A stretch of DNA of 7,763 nt from an uncultured Clostridia bacterium (GTDB lineage Bacteria > Bacillota > Clostridia > Oscillospirales > Acutalibacteraceae): contig CAMJHU010000074.1 of assembly GCA_946405565.1 (NCBI GenBank), forward strand, positions 1-7,763, read 5' to 3'. The stretch's first letter is position 1, and every line of letters begins with the position of its first letter. Below the pieces are notes generated by a model. The model was not told the DNA's origin. It did no database searches and worked only from the letters and a program-made list of their open reading frames with translations. Below, in pieces: positions 1 to 5,440 of this stretch. The translations under genes were made by a program, and so were the position numbers.

Positions 1-136
1 ACAGGTCGATCATATAGTGGAACAGCGTTCCGACGCTCCCCACGATGATACCGGCAATGACCGCACAGAGGCTCCATTTGAAAAACGTGATAAAATGCGT
101 TGCTCCGTGCTTTAATTCTTCCTTGCAATATTCCAA
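1..136 (-). CDS. N-terminal fragment of a probable ClC-family chloride channel/antiporter, continues past the left edge
   Basis: The minus-strand frame from 136 downwards is open to the window edge. It encodes a short polar start followed by a hydrophobic segment containing FFKWSLCAVIAGIIVGSVG and then TLFHYMIDL. From memory of the family, ClC chloride channels of Firmicutes begin this way: a short cytoplasmic stretch, 'FLKW', then a Gly/Val-rich first helix ending in 'GxxxxxFHxxI'. An in-frame TGA lies three codons upstream of the TTG at 136, and no ATG or GTG is available before the hydrophobic helix, so TTG is the likely start. Only a weak GAGAG-like sequence precedes it. The gene follows the isocitrate dehydrogenase terminator by about 22 nt, so it is expressed either by readthrough or from a promoter I cannot identify. 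Only about 45 codons are visible, and other polytopic membrane proteins cannot be excluded. Confidence 0.5.
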   Translation of the reverse strand, partial: MEYCKEELKHGATHFITFFKWSLCAVIAGIIVGSVGTLFHYMIDL

Positions 137-152
137 CTTCTCTCACCAACTC

Positions 153-208
153 AAAACAGTGATGAGCGGGCAGGGCATTTCTGCCGCCAAACCGCTCATC
201 ACTTTTTT
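153..208 (-). terminator. Bidirectional-looking intrinsic terminator after isocitrate dehydrogenase
   Basis: An 11-bp perfect inverted repeat, GTGATGAGCGG at 159-169 and CCGCTCATCAC at 192-202, encloses a loop that can itself pair partly (GCAG with CTGC). On the minus strand the stem is followed by TGTTTTGA, a modest U-run, and preceded by six A residues that could extend the helix. On the plus strand it is followed by six T. It sits 26-81 nt beyond the icd stop codon. It most likely ends the citrate synthase-icd transcript, although the U-run is better in the plus orientation, where no gene ends. Confidence 0.75.
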
Positions 209-214
209 CATATC

Positions 215-249
215 ACCAATTACGCATTACGCATTACGCATTACGAATT
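215..249 (-). repeat. Heptamer tandem repeat array overlapping the 3' end of icd
   Basis: Read on the minus (icd coding) strand there are five 7-nt units: AATTCGT, three perfect AATGCGT, then AATTGGT. The array starts inside the icd coding sequence, encodes its last residues (I-R-N-A) and supplies the TAA stop at 236-234. Each T|AA unit junction creates a TAA. At 7-nt spacing these fall in successive frames (243-241, 236-234, 229-227), so the array closes all three reading frames. A related array occurs at 5360-5408. Confidence 0.85.
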
Positions 250-1454
250 ATCTTCGACAGGCGCACGCCCACTTCCCGGAGGAAGGTTTCGGTATTGACC
301 TTTGTCTTGTTCTCCAGCGTGGAAAGCGCGTAGAGATCGCCGGTCATCACACCGTCCTCAATGGTGGCAAGCGTCGCCTTTTCGAGAGCGTCGGCAAAGG
401 CGCAGAGATCGGGAGTGCCGTCCAACTCGCCGCGCTTGCGCAGCGCACCACTCCACGCGAAGAGGGTCGCGACGGAATTGGTAGAAGTTTCTTCCCCCTT
501 GAGATGTTTGTAATAATGGCGCTGCACCGTGCCGTGCGCCGCTTCATACTCGTACACACCGTCGGGAGACACCAGCACGCTGGTCATCATGGCAAGCGAA
601 CCGAACGCCGTGGCAATCATATCGCTCATGACGTCGCCGTCGTAATTCTTGCATGCCCAGATGTAGCCGCCTTCACTGCGGATCACACGCGCCACGGCGT
701 CGTCAATCAGCGTGTAGAAATAGGTGATGCCCGCTTCCGCGAACTTCTCCTTGTACTCGCTGTCAAAAATCTGCTGGAAGATATCCTTGAAGCGGTGGTC
801 GTACTTCTTGCTGATAGTGTCCTTGGTGGCAAACCACAAGTCCTGCTTCCGGTCGAGCGCATAGTTGAAACAGGCGCGGGCAAAGGAGGAAATGCTGCTG
901 TCGAGATTGTGCATTCCCTGAATGATACCGTCCGACTTGGCAAAATCGTGAATCAGGCTGGTTTCCACCGTGCCGTCGGGCTTGGTGACGCAAAGCTCCG
1001 CTTTGCTGCCCTGTTCCACGATCATTTCGGTGTTTTTATACACATCGCCGTAAGCGTGACGGGCAATGCAGATCGGCTTTTTCCATGTCGGGATGTAAGG
1101 GGTGATGCCCTTGACCAGAATCGGCGCGCGGAACACTGTACCGTCGAGAATGGCACGGATGGTGCCGTTGGGGGACTTCCACATCTCTTTGAGATCGTAC
1201 TCGGTCATTCTCGCGGCGTTGGGGGTGATGGTGGCGCACTTGACCGCCACGCCGTACTTCTTGGTTGCCTCCGCGCTTTCGACGGTGACTTTGTCATCCG
1301 TCTCGTTGCGGTGTACCAGGCTCAGATCATAGTATTCGGTCTTTAAGTCTACATGGGGAAGAATCAGAATGTCCTTGATCATCTTCCAGATAATGCGGGT
1401 CATTTCGTCGCCGTCCATCTCGACCAGCGGGGTTTTCATCTGAATTTTAGCCAT
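234..1454 (-). CDS. icd: NADP-dependent isocitrate dehydrogenase (eukaryote-type, homodimeric)
   Basis: This cytosolic enzyme oxidatively decarboxylates isocitrate to 2-oxoglutarate and reduces NADP+. The 406-aa protein is of the mitochondrial/cytosolic eukaryote-like IDH subfamily, not the E. coli Icd type. Visible motifs are VEMDGDEMTRI (11-21), the substrate loop MWKSPNGTIR (91-100), VFR (107-109) and ARHAYGD (131-137). R100, R109 and R132 fall at exactly the human IDH1 positions. YDGDVMSD (271-278) carries the metal-binding aspartates, and GTVQRHY (308-314) has the Arg-His pair that contacts the NADP 2'-phosphate in human IDH1. The length is normal for the family (about 400-415 aa). The ATG at 1454 matches the family N-terminus, but its AAAGGA ribosome binding site (1474-1469) lies 14 nt away, longer than usual. 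It is the second gene of an operon, 37 bp after citrate synthase. The last codons are made of a heptamer repeat, so the tail is probably strain-specific. Confidence 0.97.
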   Translation of the reverse strand: MAKIQMKTPLVEMDGDEMTRIIWKMIKDILILPHVDLKTEYYDLSLVHRNETDDKVTVESAEATKKYGVAVKCATITPNAARMTEYDLKEMWKSPNGTIRAILDGTVFRAPILVKGITPYIPTWKKPICIARHAYGDVYKNTEMIVEQGSKAELCVTKPDGTVETSLIHDFAKSDGIIQGMHNLDSSISSFARACFNYALDRKQDLWFATKDTISKKYDHRFKDIFQQIFDSEYKEKFAEAGITYFYTLIDDAVARVIRSEGGYIWACKNYDGDVMSDMIATAFGSLAMMTSVLVSPDGVYEYEAAHGTVQRHYYKHLKGEETSTNSVATLFAWSGALRKRGELDGTPDLCAFADALEKATLATIEDGVMTGDLYALSTLENKTKVNTETFLREVGVRLSKIIRNA

Positions 1455-1490
1455 AATTGATTTTATCGTCCTTTCATCGCTGTGATATGT

Positions 1491-2864
1491 TTATCTGTCC
1501 TGAATGGCTTTGTAGGGTCTGTGATGACCGACGTATTTATAGGCGGGACGGATAATCTTGCCCTTGTTGATGATTTCCTCCAGCCGGTGCGCGCTCCAGC
1601 CCGACATACGCGAAATCGCGAAGATCGGCGTGAAGAGGTTTTCGGGAATGCCGAGGCAGTCGTACACCAGTCCGCTGTAAAAATCCACGTTGGCGCAGAT
1701 CGGTTTGAAGAGATGACGGTGAGCGGCAATGACCTCTTTGGCGAGACGCTCCACGCGGTCATAGAACGCGAACTCCGCTTCCCGATCTTTGGCAGCGGCA
1801 AGCTGTTTGGCGTAGGATTTGAGAATGACCTCACGCGGGTCGGACTTGGTATAGACCGCGTGACCGATGCCGTAAATGAGTCCCTGTCCGTCAAACGCCT
1901 GCTTGTCCAGAATCTTTTTGAGATAGTCGCGGATTTCCTGTTCATTCTCCCAGTCCTTGACATTGGTCATGATTTCTTCCATCATATGCTTGACCTTGAG
2001 GTTGGCGCCGCCGTGACGGAAGCCTTTCAGGGAGGCGATGGCCGCCGAGAGTGCCGAATAGGTATCGGTGCCGGAGGACGTGACCACATGGGTGGTGAAG
2101 GTGGAGTTGTTGCCGCCGCCGTGTTCCGCGTGGAGCACCAGCGCCACATCCAGCACCTTGGCTTCCAGCTCGGTAAACTGCCCGTCCGTGCGGAGCATAT
2201 AGAGCAGGTTTTCGGCGGTGGAATATTCGGGCTTGGGATTTTTGATCACCAGGTTCTGATCGAGCTGAATGTGCTGATAGGCGTGATAGAGATACGTAGA
2301 CATCGCCGACATCTTGGCAATGATCTGGAGTGACTGCCGAAGCACGTTGGCGGGGGAGATATCCTCCGGCATATCGTCGTAGGAATAGAGCGTCAGCAGA
2401 CCGCGCTGGAGACCGTTCATGATGTTCTCGCTCGGCAGCCGCATGATTACGTCGCGGGTGAATTCGTTGGAAAGACCGTTGAAGCTCGCCATGACGTCCT
2501 TGAATTCCTCAAATTCCTTCTGGGTGGGCAGTGCGCCGAAGAGCAGCAGATAGGTGATTTCCTCGAAGGCATAGCGCCGATCCTTCAGTCCGTCGATGAG
2601 GTCGTAGACATTGTAGCCCTGATAATAGAGGGAGCCTTCATCGGGAAGCTTTTTGCCCTCGATGGTCTGGGTCGCGACCACGTCGGAAATTTCGGTCAGA
2701 CCGGTCAGGACGCCCTTGCCGTTGGAATCGCGCAGTCCCCGCATGACGCCGAATTCCTCATAAAGATTCACGTCAATCATGCCGGAGAGCATCGCGTTGT
2801 TGTACAGTTCGTTAAAGAGGTCGGAATCGCTGGTTTCGATATGGATCACTTCAAATTTGCCCAT
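1491..2864 (-). CDS. gltA: Citrate synthase
   Basis: This enzyme condenses acetyl-CoA and oxaloacetate to citrate, the first step of the oxidative citric acid branch. The 457-aa product shows the family landmarks: LHAEHGGGNNSTF (244-256), LKGFRHGGAN (279-288) with H284 as the oxaloacetate-binding histidine (E. coli H264), IGHAVYTKSDPR (333-344) with catalytic H335 (E. coli H305), NVDFYSG (392-398) with catalytic D394 (E. coli D362), and SRMSGWSAHRLEE with R419. The N-terminal extension of about 70 residues makes it longer than the 370-aa Bacillus type and fits the longer clostridial form. I chose the ATG at 2864 because GAGGAGG (2879-2873) sits 8 nt upstream. The in-frame ATG at 2897 would add 11 residues, has no ribosome binding site, and would place the Shine-Dalgarno inside the coding region. 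It is first in an operon with icd and is preceded by a roughly 170-nt structured leader containing a terminator. 2-Methylcitrate synthase activity cannot be excluded from sequence alone, but the icd neighbour favours citrate synthase. Confidence 0.96.
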   Translation of the reverse strand: MGKFEVIHIETSDSDLFNELYNNAMLSGMIDVNLYEEFGVMRGLRDSNGKGVLTGLTEISDVVATQTIEGKKLPDEGSLYYQGYNVYDLIDGLKDRRYAFEEITYLLLFGALPTQKEFEEFKDVMASFNGLSNEFTRDVIMRLPSENIMNGLQRGLLTLYSYDDMPEDISPANVLRQSLQIIAKMSAMSTYLYHAYQHIQLDQNLVIKNPKPEYSTAENLLYMLRTDGQFTELEAKVLDVALVLHAEHGGGNNSTFTTHVVTSSGTDTYSALSAAIASLKGFRHGGANLKVKHMMEEIMTNVKDWENEQEIRDYLKKILDKQAFDGQGLIYGIGHAVYTKSDPREVILKSYAKQLAAAKDREAEFAFYDRVERLAKEVIAAHRHLFKPICANVDFYSGLVYDCLGIPENLFTPIFAISRMSGWSAHRLEEIINKGKIIRPAYKYVGHHRPYKAIQDR

Positions 2865-2872
2865 GATATCAT

Positions 2873-2879
2873 CCTCCTC
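2873..2879 (-). promoter_or_regulatory. Ribosome binding site of citrate synthase
   Basis: GAGGAGG is followed by an 8-nt spacer to the ATG at 2864, close to ideal. It decides between the 2864 and 2897 start codons. A short CTC-ACT-GAG pairing overlaps it and could contribute weakly to masking. Confidence 0.85.
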
Positions 2880-2967
2880 AGTGAGCAGTTTCGACAATCA
2901 ACGGAATTCGCGCGGACAGCGGATGAAAATGCAATTTCAACATATTCAACTTGCATGCTACTGAATG

Positions 2968-3017
2968 AAAAAGAGCAAAGTCCCGACATACCGCAGTACC
3001 GTCCGATGCCTTTGCTC
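2968..3017 (-). terminator. Intrinsic terminator between the promoter and citrate synthase
   Basis: On the minus strand GAGCAAAG (3017-3010) pairs with CTTTGCTC (2980-2973) and is followed at once by TTTTTC (2972-2967). The 29-nt loop has its own 4-bp GTAC/GTAT hairpin with flanking GAC/GTC pairs. It lies downstream of the TTGACA/TAAAAT promoter and about 105 nt before the citrate synthase start. It would therefore cut that promoter's transcript at roughly 65-70 nt unless antiterminated. It could also stop readthrough from the YlmC/YmxH gene. Confidence 0.7.
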
Positions 3018-3041
3018 CGCGAATTCATTTGATTTTTTACT

Positions 3042-3070
3042 ATTTTACTCCATTTGCCACGGTTTGTCAA
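3042..3070 (-). promoter_or_regulatory. Sigma-70/SigA promoter of the citrate synthase operon
   Basis: On the minus strand there is a perfect -35 TTGACA (3070-3065), a 17-bp spacer and a -10 TAAAAT (3047-3042; 5 of 6 to consensus). Transcription should start near 3035. It lies 52 bp beyond the end of the YlmC/YmxH gene and points towards citrate synthase. It is the best promoter in the window. Confidence 0.8.
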
Positions 3071-3085
3071 GCAGGAATCCCCTGC
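3071..3085. promoter_or_regulatory. Palindrome adjoining the -35 box (possible operator)
   Basis: GCAGG-AATCC-CCTGC is a 5-bp perfect inverted repeat with a 5-nt centre, abutting the -35 hexamer of the citrate synthase promoter. Its position suits an activator or repressor site. It is not followed by a U-run, so it is unlikely to be a terminator for the upstream gene. It is short enough to occur by chance. Confidence 0.3.
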
Positions 3086-3122
3086 AAAACGCCCACGGAT
3101 TTTGGTCAGAATGACAAGAAAC

Positions 3123-3419
3123 TCAGCAGCCCAGCATCCGGAAAAAGTTTTCAAAGCGTCCCGGTTTGCAGCGGCAGCGTCGGGGCGTGCAGTTGACCAG
3201 CACAGTGTCCTCGCCGATCACTTCGATATCGTCCCAGTCGATCACGCAGTCGTCCTCCCGTCCCAGCAGCCCGAAGCATTTGAGCCTGCCATAGATGACA
3301 ATCGCCACGAGCCGTGCCGTCGCGGTATTCACCTCCACATCGCTCACGCACCCCAGTCTTGCGCCGTCCTTTACATTGATGACGTCCTTGTTTCTCAGGT
3401 CCACAATGCGGCAGTTCAT
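3123..3419 (-). CDS. YlmC/YmxH-family PRC-barrel protein (sporulation-associated family)
   Basis: This small protein of the YlmC/YmxH family (PRC-barrel fold) is conserved in endospore-forming Firmicutes; its molecular role is not settled. The product from the ATG at 3419 has 98 aa. Its core, DLRNKDVINVKDGARLGCV (7-25), followed by SDVEVNT, an IVIYGRLKCFGLLGR-like loop (41-54) and a DDCVIDWDDIEVIGED segment (56-71), matches the clostridial members of the family. I prefer 3419 because AAAGGA lies 8 nt upstream. The ATG two codons earlier (3425) would be only 2 nt from that site, and the ATG at 3455 has none. The product is cysteine-rich (8 Cys in 98), with a basic Cys-containing tail (C77, C82, C84, C98) longer than the roughly 80-aa Bacillus homologue. 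It is probably transcribed separately from citrate synthase, which has its own promoter. Confidence 0.85.
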   Translation of the reverse strand: MNCRIVDLRNKDVINVKDGARLGCVSDVEVNTATARLVAIVIYGRLKCFGLLGREDDCVIDWDDIEVIGEDTVLVNCTPRRCRCKPGRFENFFRMLGC

Positions 3420-3520
3420 CTCCATCTTCCTTTCAGTTAAGATCTTCTTTCTCATACTATTGCCGCCTTAGCCTGTGCATGACCGGATTTTTCTTGTCCT
3501 GCCCGATAATTCATAAAATT

Positions 3521-3567
3521 TTTATAATAAACGCTGAGATTTGTGATGAATATCCTTTATAATAAAC
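3521..3567 (+). repeat. Direct repeat TTTATAATAAAC in the divergent promoter region
   Basis: Perfect 12-nt direct repeats lie at 3521-3532 and 3556-3567, 35 bp apart, each containing TATAAT. They sit in the AT-rich part of the interval between the divergent YlmC/YmxH gene and dipeptidase gene (3420-3608). They may be tandem promoter elements or protein-binding sites. No good -35 partner exists for the first copy. Confidence 0.7.
3534..3563 (+). promoter_or_regulatory. Candidate promoter of the dipeptidase operon
   Basis: A perfect -10 TATAAT (3558-3563) has an 18-bp spacer to a partial -35 CTGAGA (3534-3539; 4 of 6). Transcription would begin near 3570, leaving a leader of about 40 nt with GAGGAG at 3592-3597, 11 nt before the ATG at 3609. 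The -10 is convincing and the -35 weak. Confidence 0.4.
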
Positions 3568-3608
3568 ACAATTCTGTTTGTCATCAGGAATGAGGAGTTG
3601 AGCTTTGT

Positions 3609-4994
3609 ATGTACGAAACCGTCATGGCTAAGTACCAAAACGATATGCTGCGCGACCTGAAAGAGCTGGTTGCCATTGAATCGGTCGCGGTGCGGGACAC
3701 TGCCGCCGGAGATTTTCCCTTTGGCACCAAATCTGCCGAAGCCATTGCCTTCATGCTTTCGCTGGGACGTAAAATGGGACTTGCCACGGAAAACTGTGAC
3801 AATTATGCCTGTCACGCGCAGTGGGGAGAAGGCAAGGAGGACGATTACGCCGCCGTACTGTGCCATGTGGACGTGGTGCCGGTCGGCGACGGCTGGGATA
3901 CCGACCCGCTGGTACTGACCGAAAAAGACGGGTATCTTTACGGACGCGGCGTGGCAGACGACAAGGGCGCGGCTATCGTCGCCCTGTACTGTCTCAAAGC
4001 CATGAAGGACAACGGCGTGCCGATGAAACGTCCCGTGCGCTGCATTTTCGGCGGCGGTGAGGAAATCGGCATGGACGATATGGAACATTATTTCTCAAAG
4101 CACCCGCTTCCTGCCTTCGCCTTTACCCCCGACGCGGACTATCCCGCCTGCCACTGCGAAAAGGGTATTTTACATCTGCAATTCACCGGTCCGACCGATG
4201 CGGCGTTTCTCTCAGTCAAAGGCGGTTCCGCCATCAACTGCGTCGCCGACCAATGCACCGCCCGGATGAATATTGACGCGGCAACAGCCAGCGCCATTGG
4301 TGCGCGGATCAACGCAGGCGACGCGGAATGTACGGTTTCGCCCGCTGAAAGCGGATATGCTGTCTGGGTAAAGGGTGTTTCCGCTCACGCGATGTGTCCC
4401 GAAAAAGGCGTGAATGCCATTAACTGTCTGCTCACCGCTGCAGAAGAAGCATCTGTTCTGACCGAAGGCAGTGCCGAATGGTTCTTTGCGGGCAAGCTCT
4501 GCGGCGATACCAACGGCAAAGGCGTGGGCATCGACTGTGCGGACGAAACCTCCGGCGAACTCACGCTGAATGTCGGTACGATTGCCGCCGCGGACGGTCT
4601 GTCCACGCTTCGGGTGGATATCCGTTACCCCGCGACGCTCGACAGTGCGCCCCTGATTCAGAAGATCACGGAGGAAGCCGGGGCATACGGCGTTTCGGTG
4701 GAAGTCATTCACGACAATCCCCCTCTCTATATTCCCAAAGATCATCCGCTGCTGCGCACGTTGGGCGAATGCTATACCGAAATCACGGGACAGCCGATGG
4801 TTCCGATGGCGATGGGCGGCGGCACTTATGCCCGCGCTCTGCATGGACGCGGCGTGGCGTTCGGACCGGTGTTCCCGGATGCACAGCCCAGCAACCTCCA
4901 TATGCCCAACGAAAACCTCCCGGTGGATGATTTCATGCGCCACGCGGAAATCTGTTACCGCGCCATGTGCCGTCTGGCACAGCTCGACGTATAA
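3609..4994 (+). CDS. pepV: M20-family metallodipeptidase, PepV type
   Basis: This is probably a cytosolic di-zinc dipeptidase that releases free amino acids from dipeptides with a broad range of N-terminal residues. The 461-aa product is close in length to lactococcal/lactobacillar PepV (about 470). Metal and catalytic residues appear in the expected motifs: LCHVDVVPVGDGW (84-96; H86, D88), GRGVADDKGA (112-121; bridging Asp in the DD pair), GGGEEIG (148-154; E151 catalytic base, E152 ligand), TPDADYP (173-179; D175) and LHMPNE (430-435; H431). VSAHAMCPEKG (H260) corresponds to the lid-domain substrate histidine, and MGGGTYARAL near the C-terminus is the PepV-specific glycine motif. The start at 3609 has GAGGAG 11 nt upstream. 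The stop codon TAA is followed with no gap by the ATG of the NusG-II gene, so it is the first gene of an operon. No signal peptide is visible. Related M20 enzymes such as Xaa-His dipeptidase or carnosinase-like proteins are alternatives. Confidence 0.93.
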   Translation: MYETVMAKYQNDMLRDLKELVAIESVAVRDTAAGDFPFGTKSAEAIAFMLSLGRKMGLATENCDNYACHAQWGEGKEDDYAAVLCHVDVVPVGDGWDTDPLVLTEKDGYLYGRGVADDKGAAIVALYCLKAMKDNGVPMKRPVRCIFGGGEEIGMDDMEHYFSKHPLPAFAFTPDADYPACHCEKGILHLQFTGPTDAAFLSVKGGSAINCVADQCTARMNIDAATASAIGARINAGDAECTVSPAESGYAVWVKGVSAHAMCPEKGVNAINCLLTAAEEASVLTEGSAEWFFAGKLCGDTNGKGVGIDCADETSGELTLNVGTIAAADGLSTLRVDIRYPATLDSAPLIQKITEEAGAYGVSVEVIHDNPPLYIPKDHPLLRTLGECYTEITGQPMVPMAMGGGTYARALHGRGVAFGPVFPDAQPSNLHMPNENLPVDDFMRHAEICYRAMCRLAQLDV

Positions 4995-5375
4995 ATGGCG
5001 GCGCTGCGGACACGGCTCGACAGAATCCGCCGTTGTATGGCGTCACTGGGCGTGACCGGTGGGGATTTGCGGCTGACAGCAATCCTTCTCAGCCTGTGCG
5101 CGGCGGGCTTCCTGATGACCCGATGGATGCTGCCCGCGCCCCGGACGGTAGTTATTCGCGCGGACGGCAGGGAAGTCGCCTGTCTTCCGCTGGATGTCGA
5201 TACCGTCTATGCTGTTTCCGAGGGCAATGTCATTGAAATACGGGACGGCGGCGTGCGTATGATCCGGGCGGACTGTCCCGATCAGGTATGCGTGCATACC
5301 GGACGCATCACCGAAACCGGGCAATCCATTGTCTGTGTTCCCCACCGGGTCGTGGTGACAATACGCAATTCATAA
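4995..5375 (+). CDS. Membrane-anchored NusG domain II-containing protein
   Basis: The 126-aa protein has a basic N-terminus, one hydrophobic segment (about 26-46, LTAILLSLCAAGFLMTRWML) and an extracytoplasmic NusG domain II-like fold. It carries the family signature ADCPDQVCVHTGRI (92-105), then GQSIVCVPHRVVV (109-121), with conserved C94, C99 and C114. The family is widespread in Firmicutes and its biochemical role is not established. It often sits by ECF/Gx-type transporter or quinone-related genes, none of which are here. The ATG overlaps nothing but directly follows the dipeptidase TAA (TAAATG) and has no ribosome binding site of its own, so translation is probably by termination-reinitiation. 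The ATG at residue 15 also lacks a ribosome binding site. The last residues (I-R-N-S) are encoded by a heptamer repeat that also supplies the stop codon. Confidence 0.85.
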   Translation: MAALRTRLDRIRRCMASLGVTGGDLRLTAILLSLCAAGFLMTRWMLPAPRTVVIRADGREVACLPLDVDTVYAVSEGNVIEIRDGGVRMIRADCPDQVCVHTGRITETGQSIVCVPHRVVVTIRNS

Positions 5376-5408
5376 TTCGGAATGCGTAATGCGGAATGCG
5401 GAATGTAT
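5360..5408 (+). repeat. Heptamer tandem repeat array overlapping the 3' end of the NusG-II gene
   Basis: There are seven consecutive 7-nt units: AATACGC, AATTCAT, AATTCGG, AATGCGT, AATGCGG, AATGCGG, AATGTAT. These are variants of the units after icd, and the AATGCGT unit is shared exactly. The array begins in the last codons of the NusG-II gene and provides its TAA at the second/third unit junction (5373-5375). A second TAA lies in another frame at 5387-5389. Confidence 0.8.
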
Positions 5409-5434
5409 CATCGCCATCACTGTTTGTCTTTCAA

Positions 5435-5440
5435 AGGAGG
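5435..5440 (+). promoter_or_regulatory. Ribosome binding site that sets the DUF4870-like start
   Basis: AAAGGAGG ends at 5440 and is followed by a 6-nt spacer (AATACC) to the ATG at 5447. This excludes the upstream in-frame ATG at 5396, which lies inside the heptamer array. Confidence 0.85.

Larger units (their letters stand above)
2865..3035 (-). promoter_or_regulatory. Structured leader of the citrate synthase operon (candidate attenuator or riboswitch-like element)
   Basis: The region between the predicted transcription start (about 3035) and the citrate synthase ATG holds three nested inverted repeats, read on the minus strand. GAATTCGCG (3026-3018) pairs perfectly with CGCGAATTC (2912-2904), enclosing about 105 nt. 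Directly abutting it is a terminator stem, GAGCAAAG (3017-3010) with CTTTGCTC (2980-2973), followed by five T. A third hairpin is ATGCAA (2956-2951) with TTGCAT (2934-2929). The 29-nt terminator loop can pair further (GTAC-TGCG-GTAT). Together these could form a three-way junction just upstream of the GAGGAGG ribosome binding site. No T-box consensus (AGGGTGGNACCGCG) or other riboswitch consensus I know is recognisable. The function as a regulator is inferred. Confidence 0.5.

Noticed and set aside
215..249. CRISPR array
   Set aside because: The units are 7 nt with no spacers, so these are simple tandem repeats.
45..1346. 433-codon open frame on the plus strand opposite isocitrate dehydrogenase
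   Set aside because: It is fully antisense to a certain gene, has a low-complexity His/Arg/Val-rich translation without recognisable motifs and no ribosome binding site. GC-rich third positions commonly leave the opposite strand open.
1482..2333. 283-codon open frame on the plus strand opposite citrate synthase
   Set aside because: It is antisense to a confidently identified gene, with a Gly/Val/Glu-biased translation and no recognisable family; it is a coding shadow.
2865..2897. Citrate synthase start at the upstream ATG (2897)
   Set aside because: The strong GAGGAGG is placed for the ATG at 2864; the extra 11 residues have no ribosome binding site and would be encoded by the leader.
2968..3035. 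T-box leader upstream of citrate synthase
   Set aside because: No AGGGTGGNACCGCG-like antiterminator sequence, no stem I/specifier layout, and the gene is neither a tRNA synthetase nor an amino-acid transporter.
3153..3351. Further minus-strand open frame inside the YlmC/YmxH gene
   Set aside because: It is an alternative frame of the same DNA, Arg/Gly-rich, without motifs or a ribosome binding site.
4212..4943. 243-codon minus-strand frame opposite the dipeptidase
   Set aside because: It is the shadow of a gene with all catalytic motifs intact and has no ribosome binding site.
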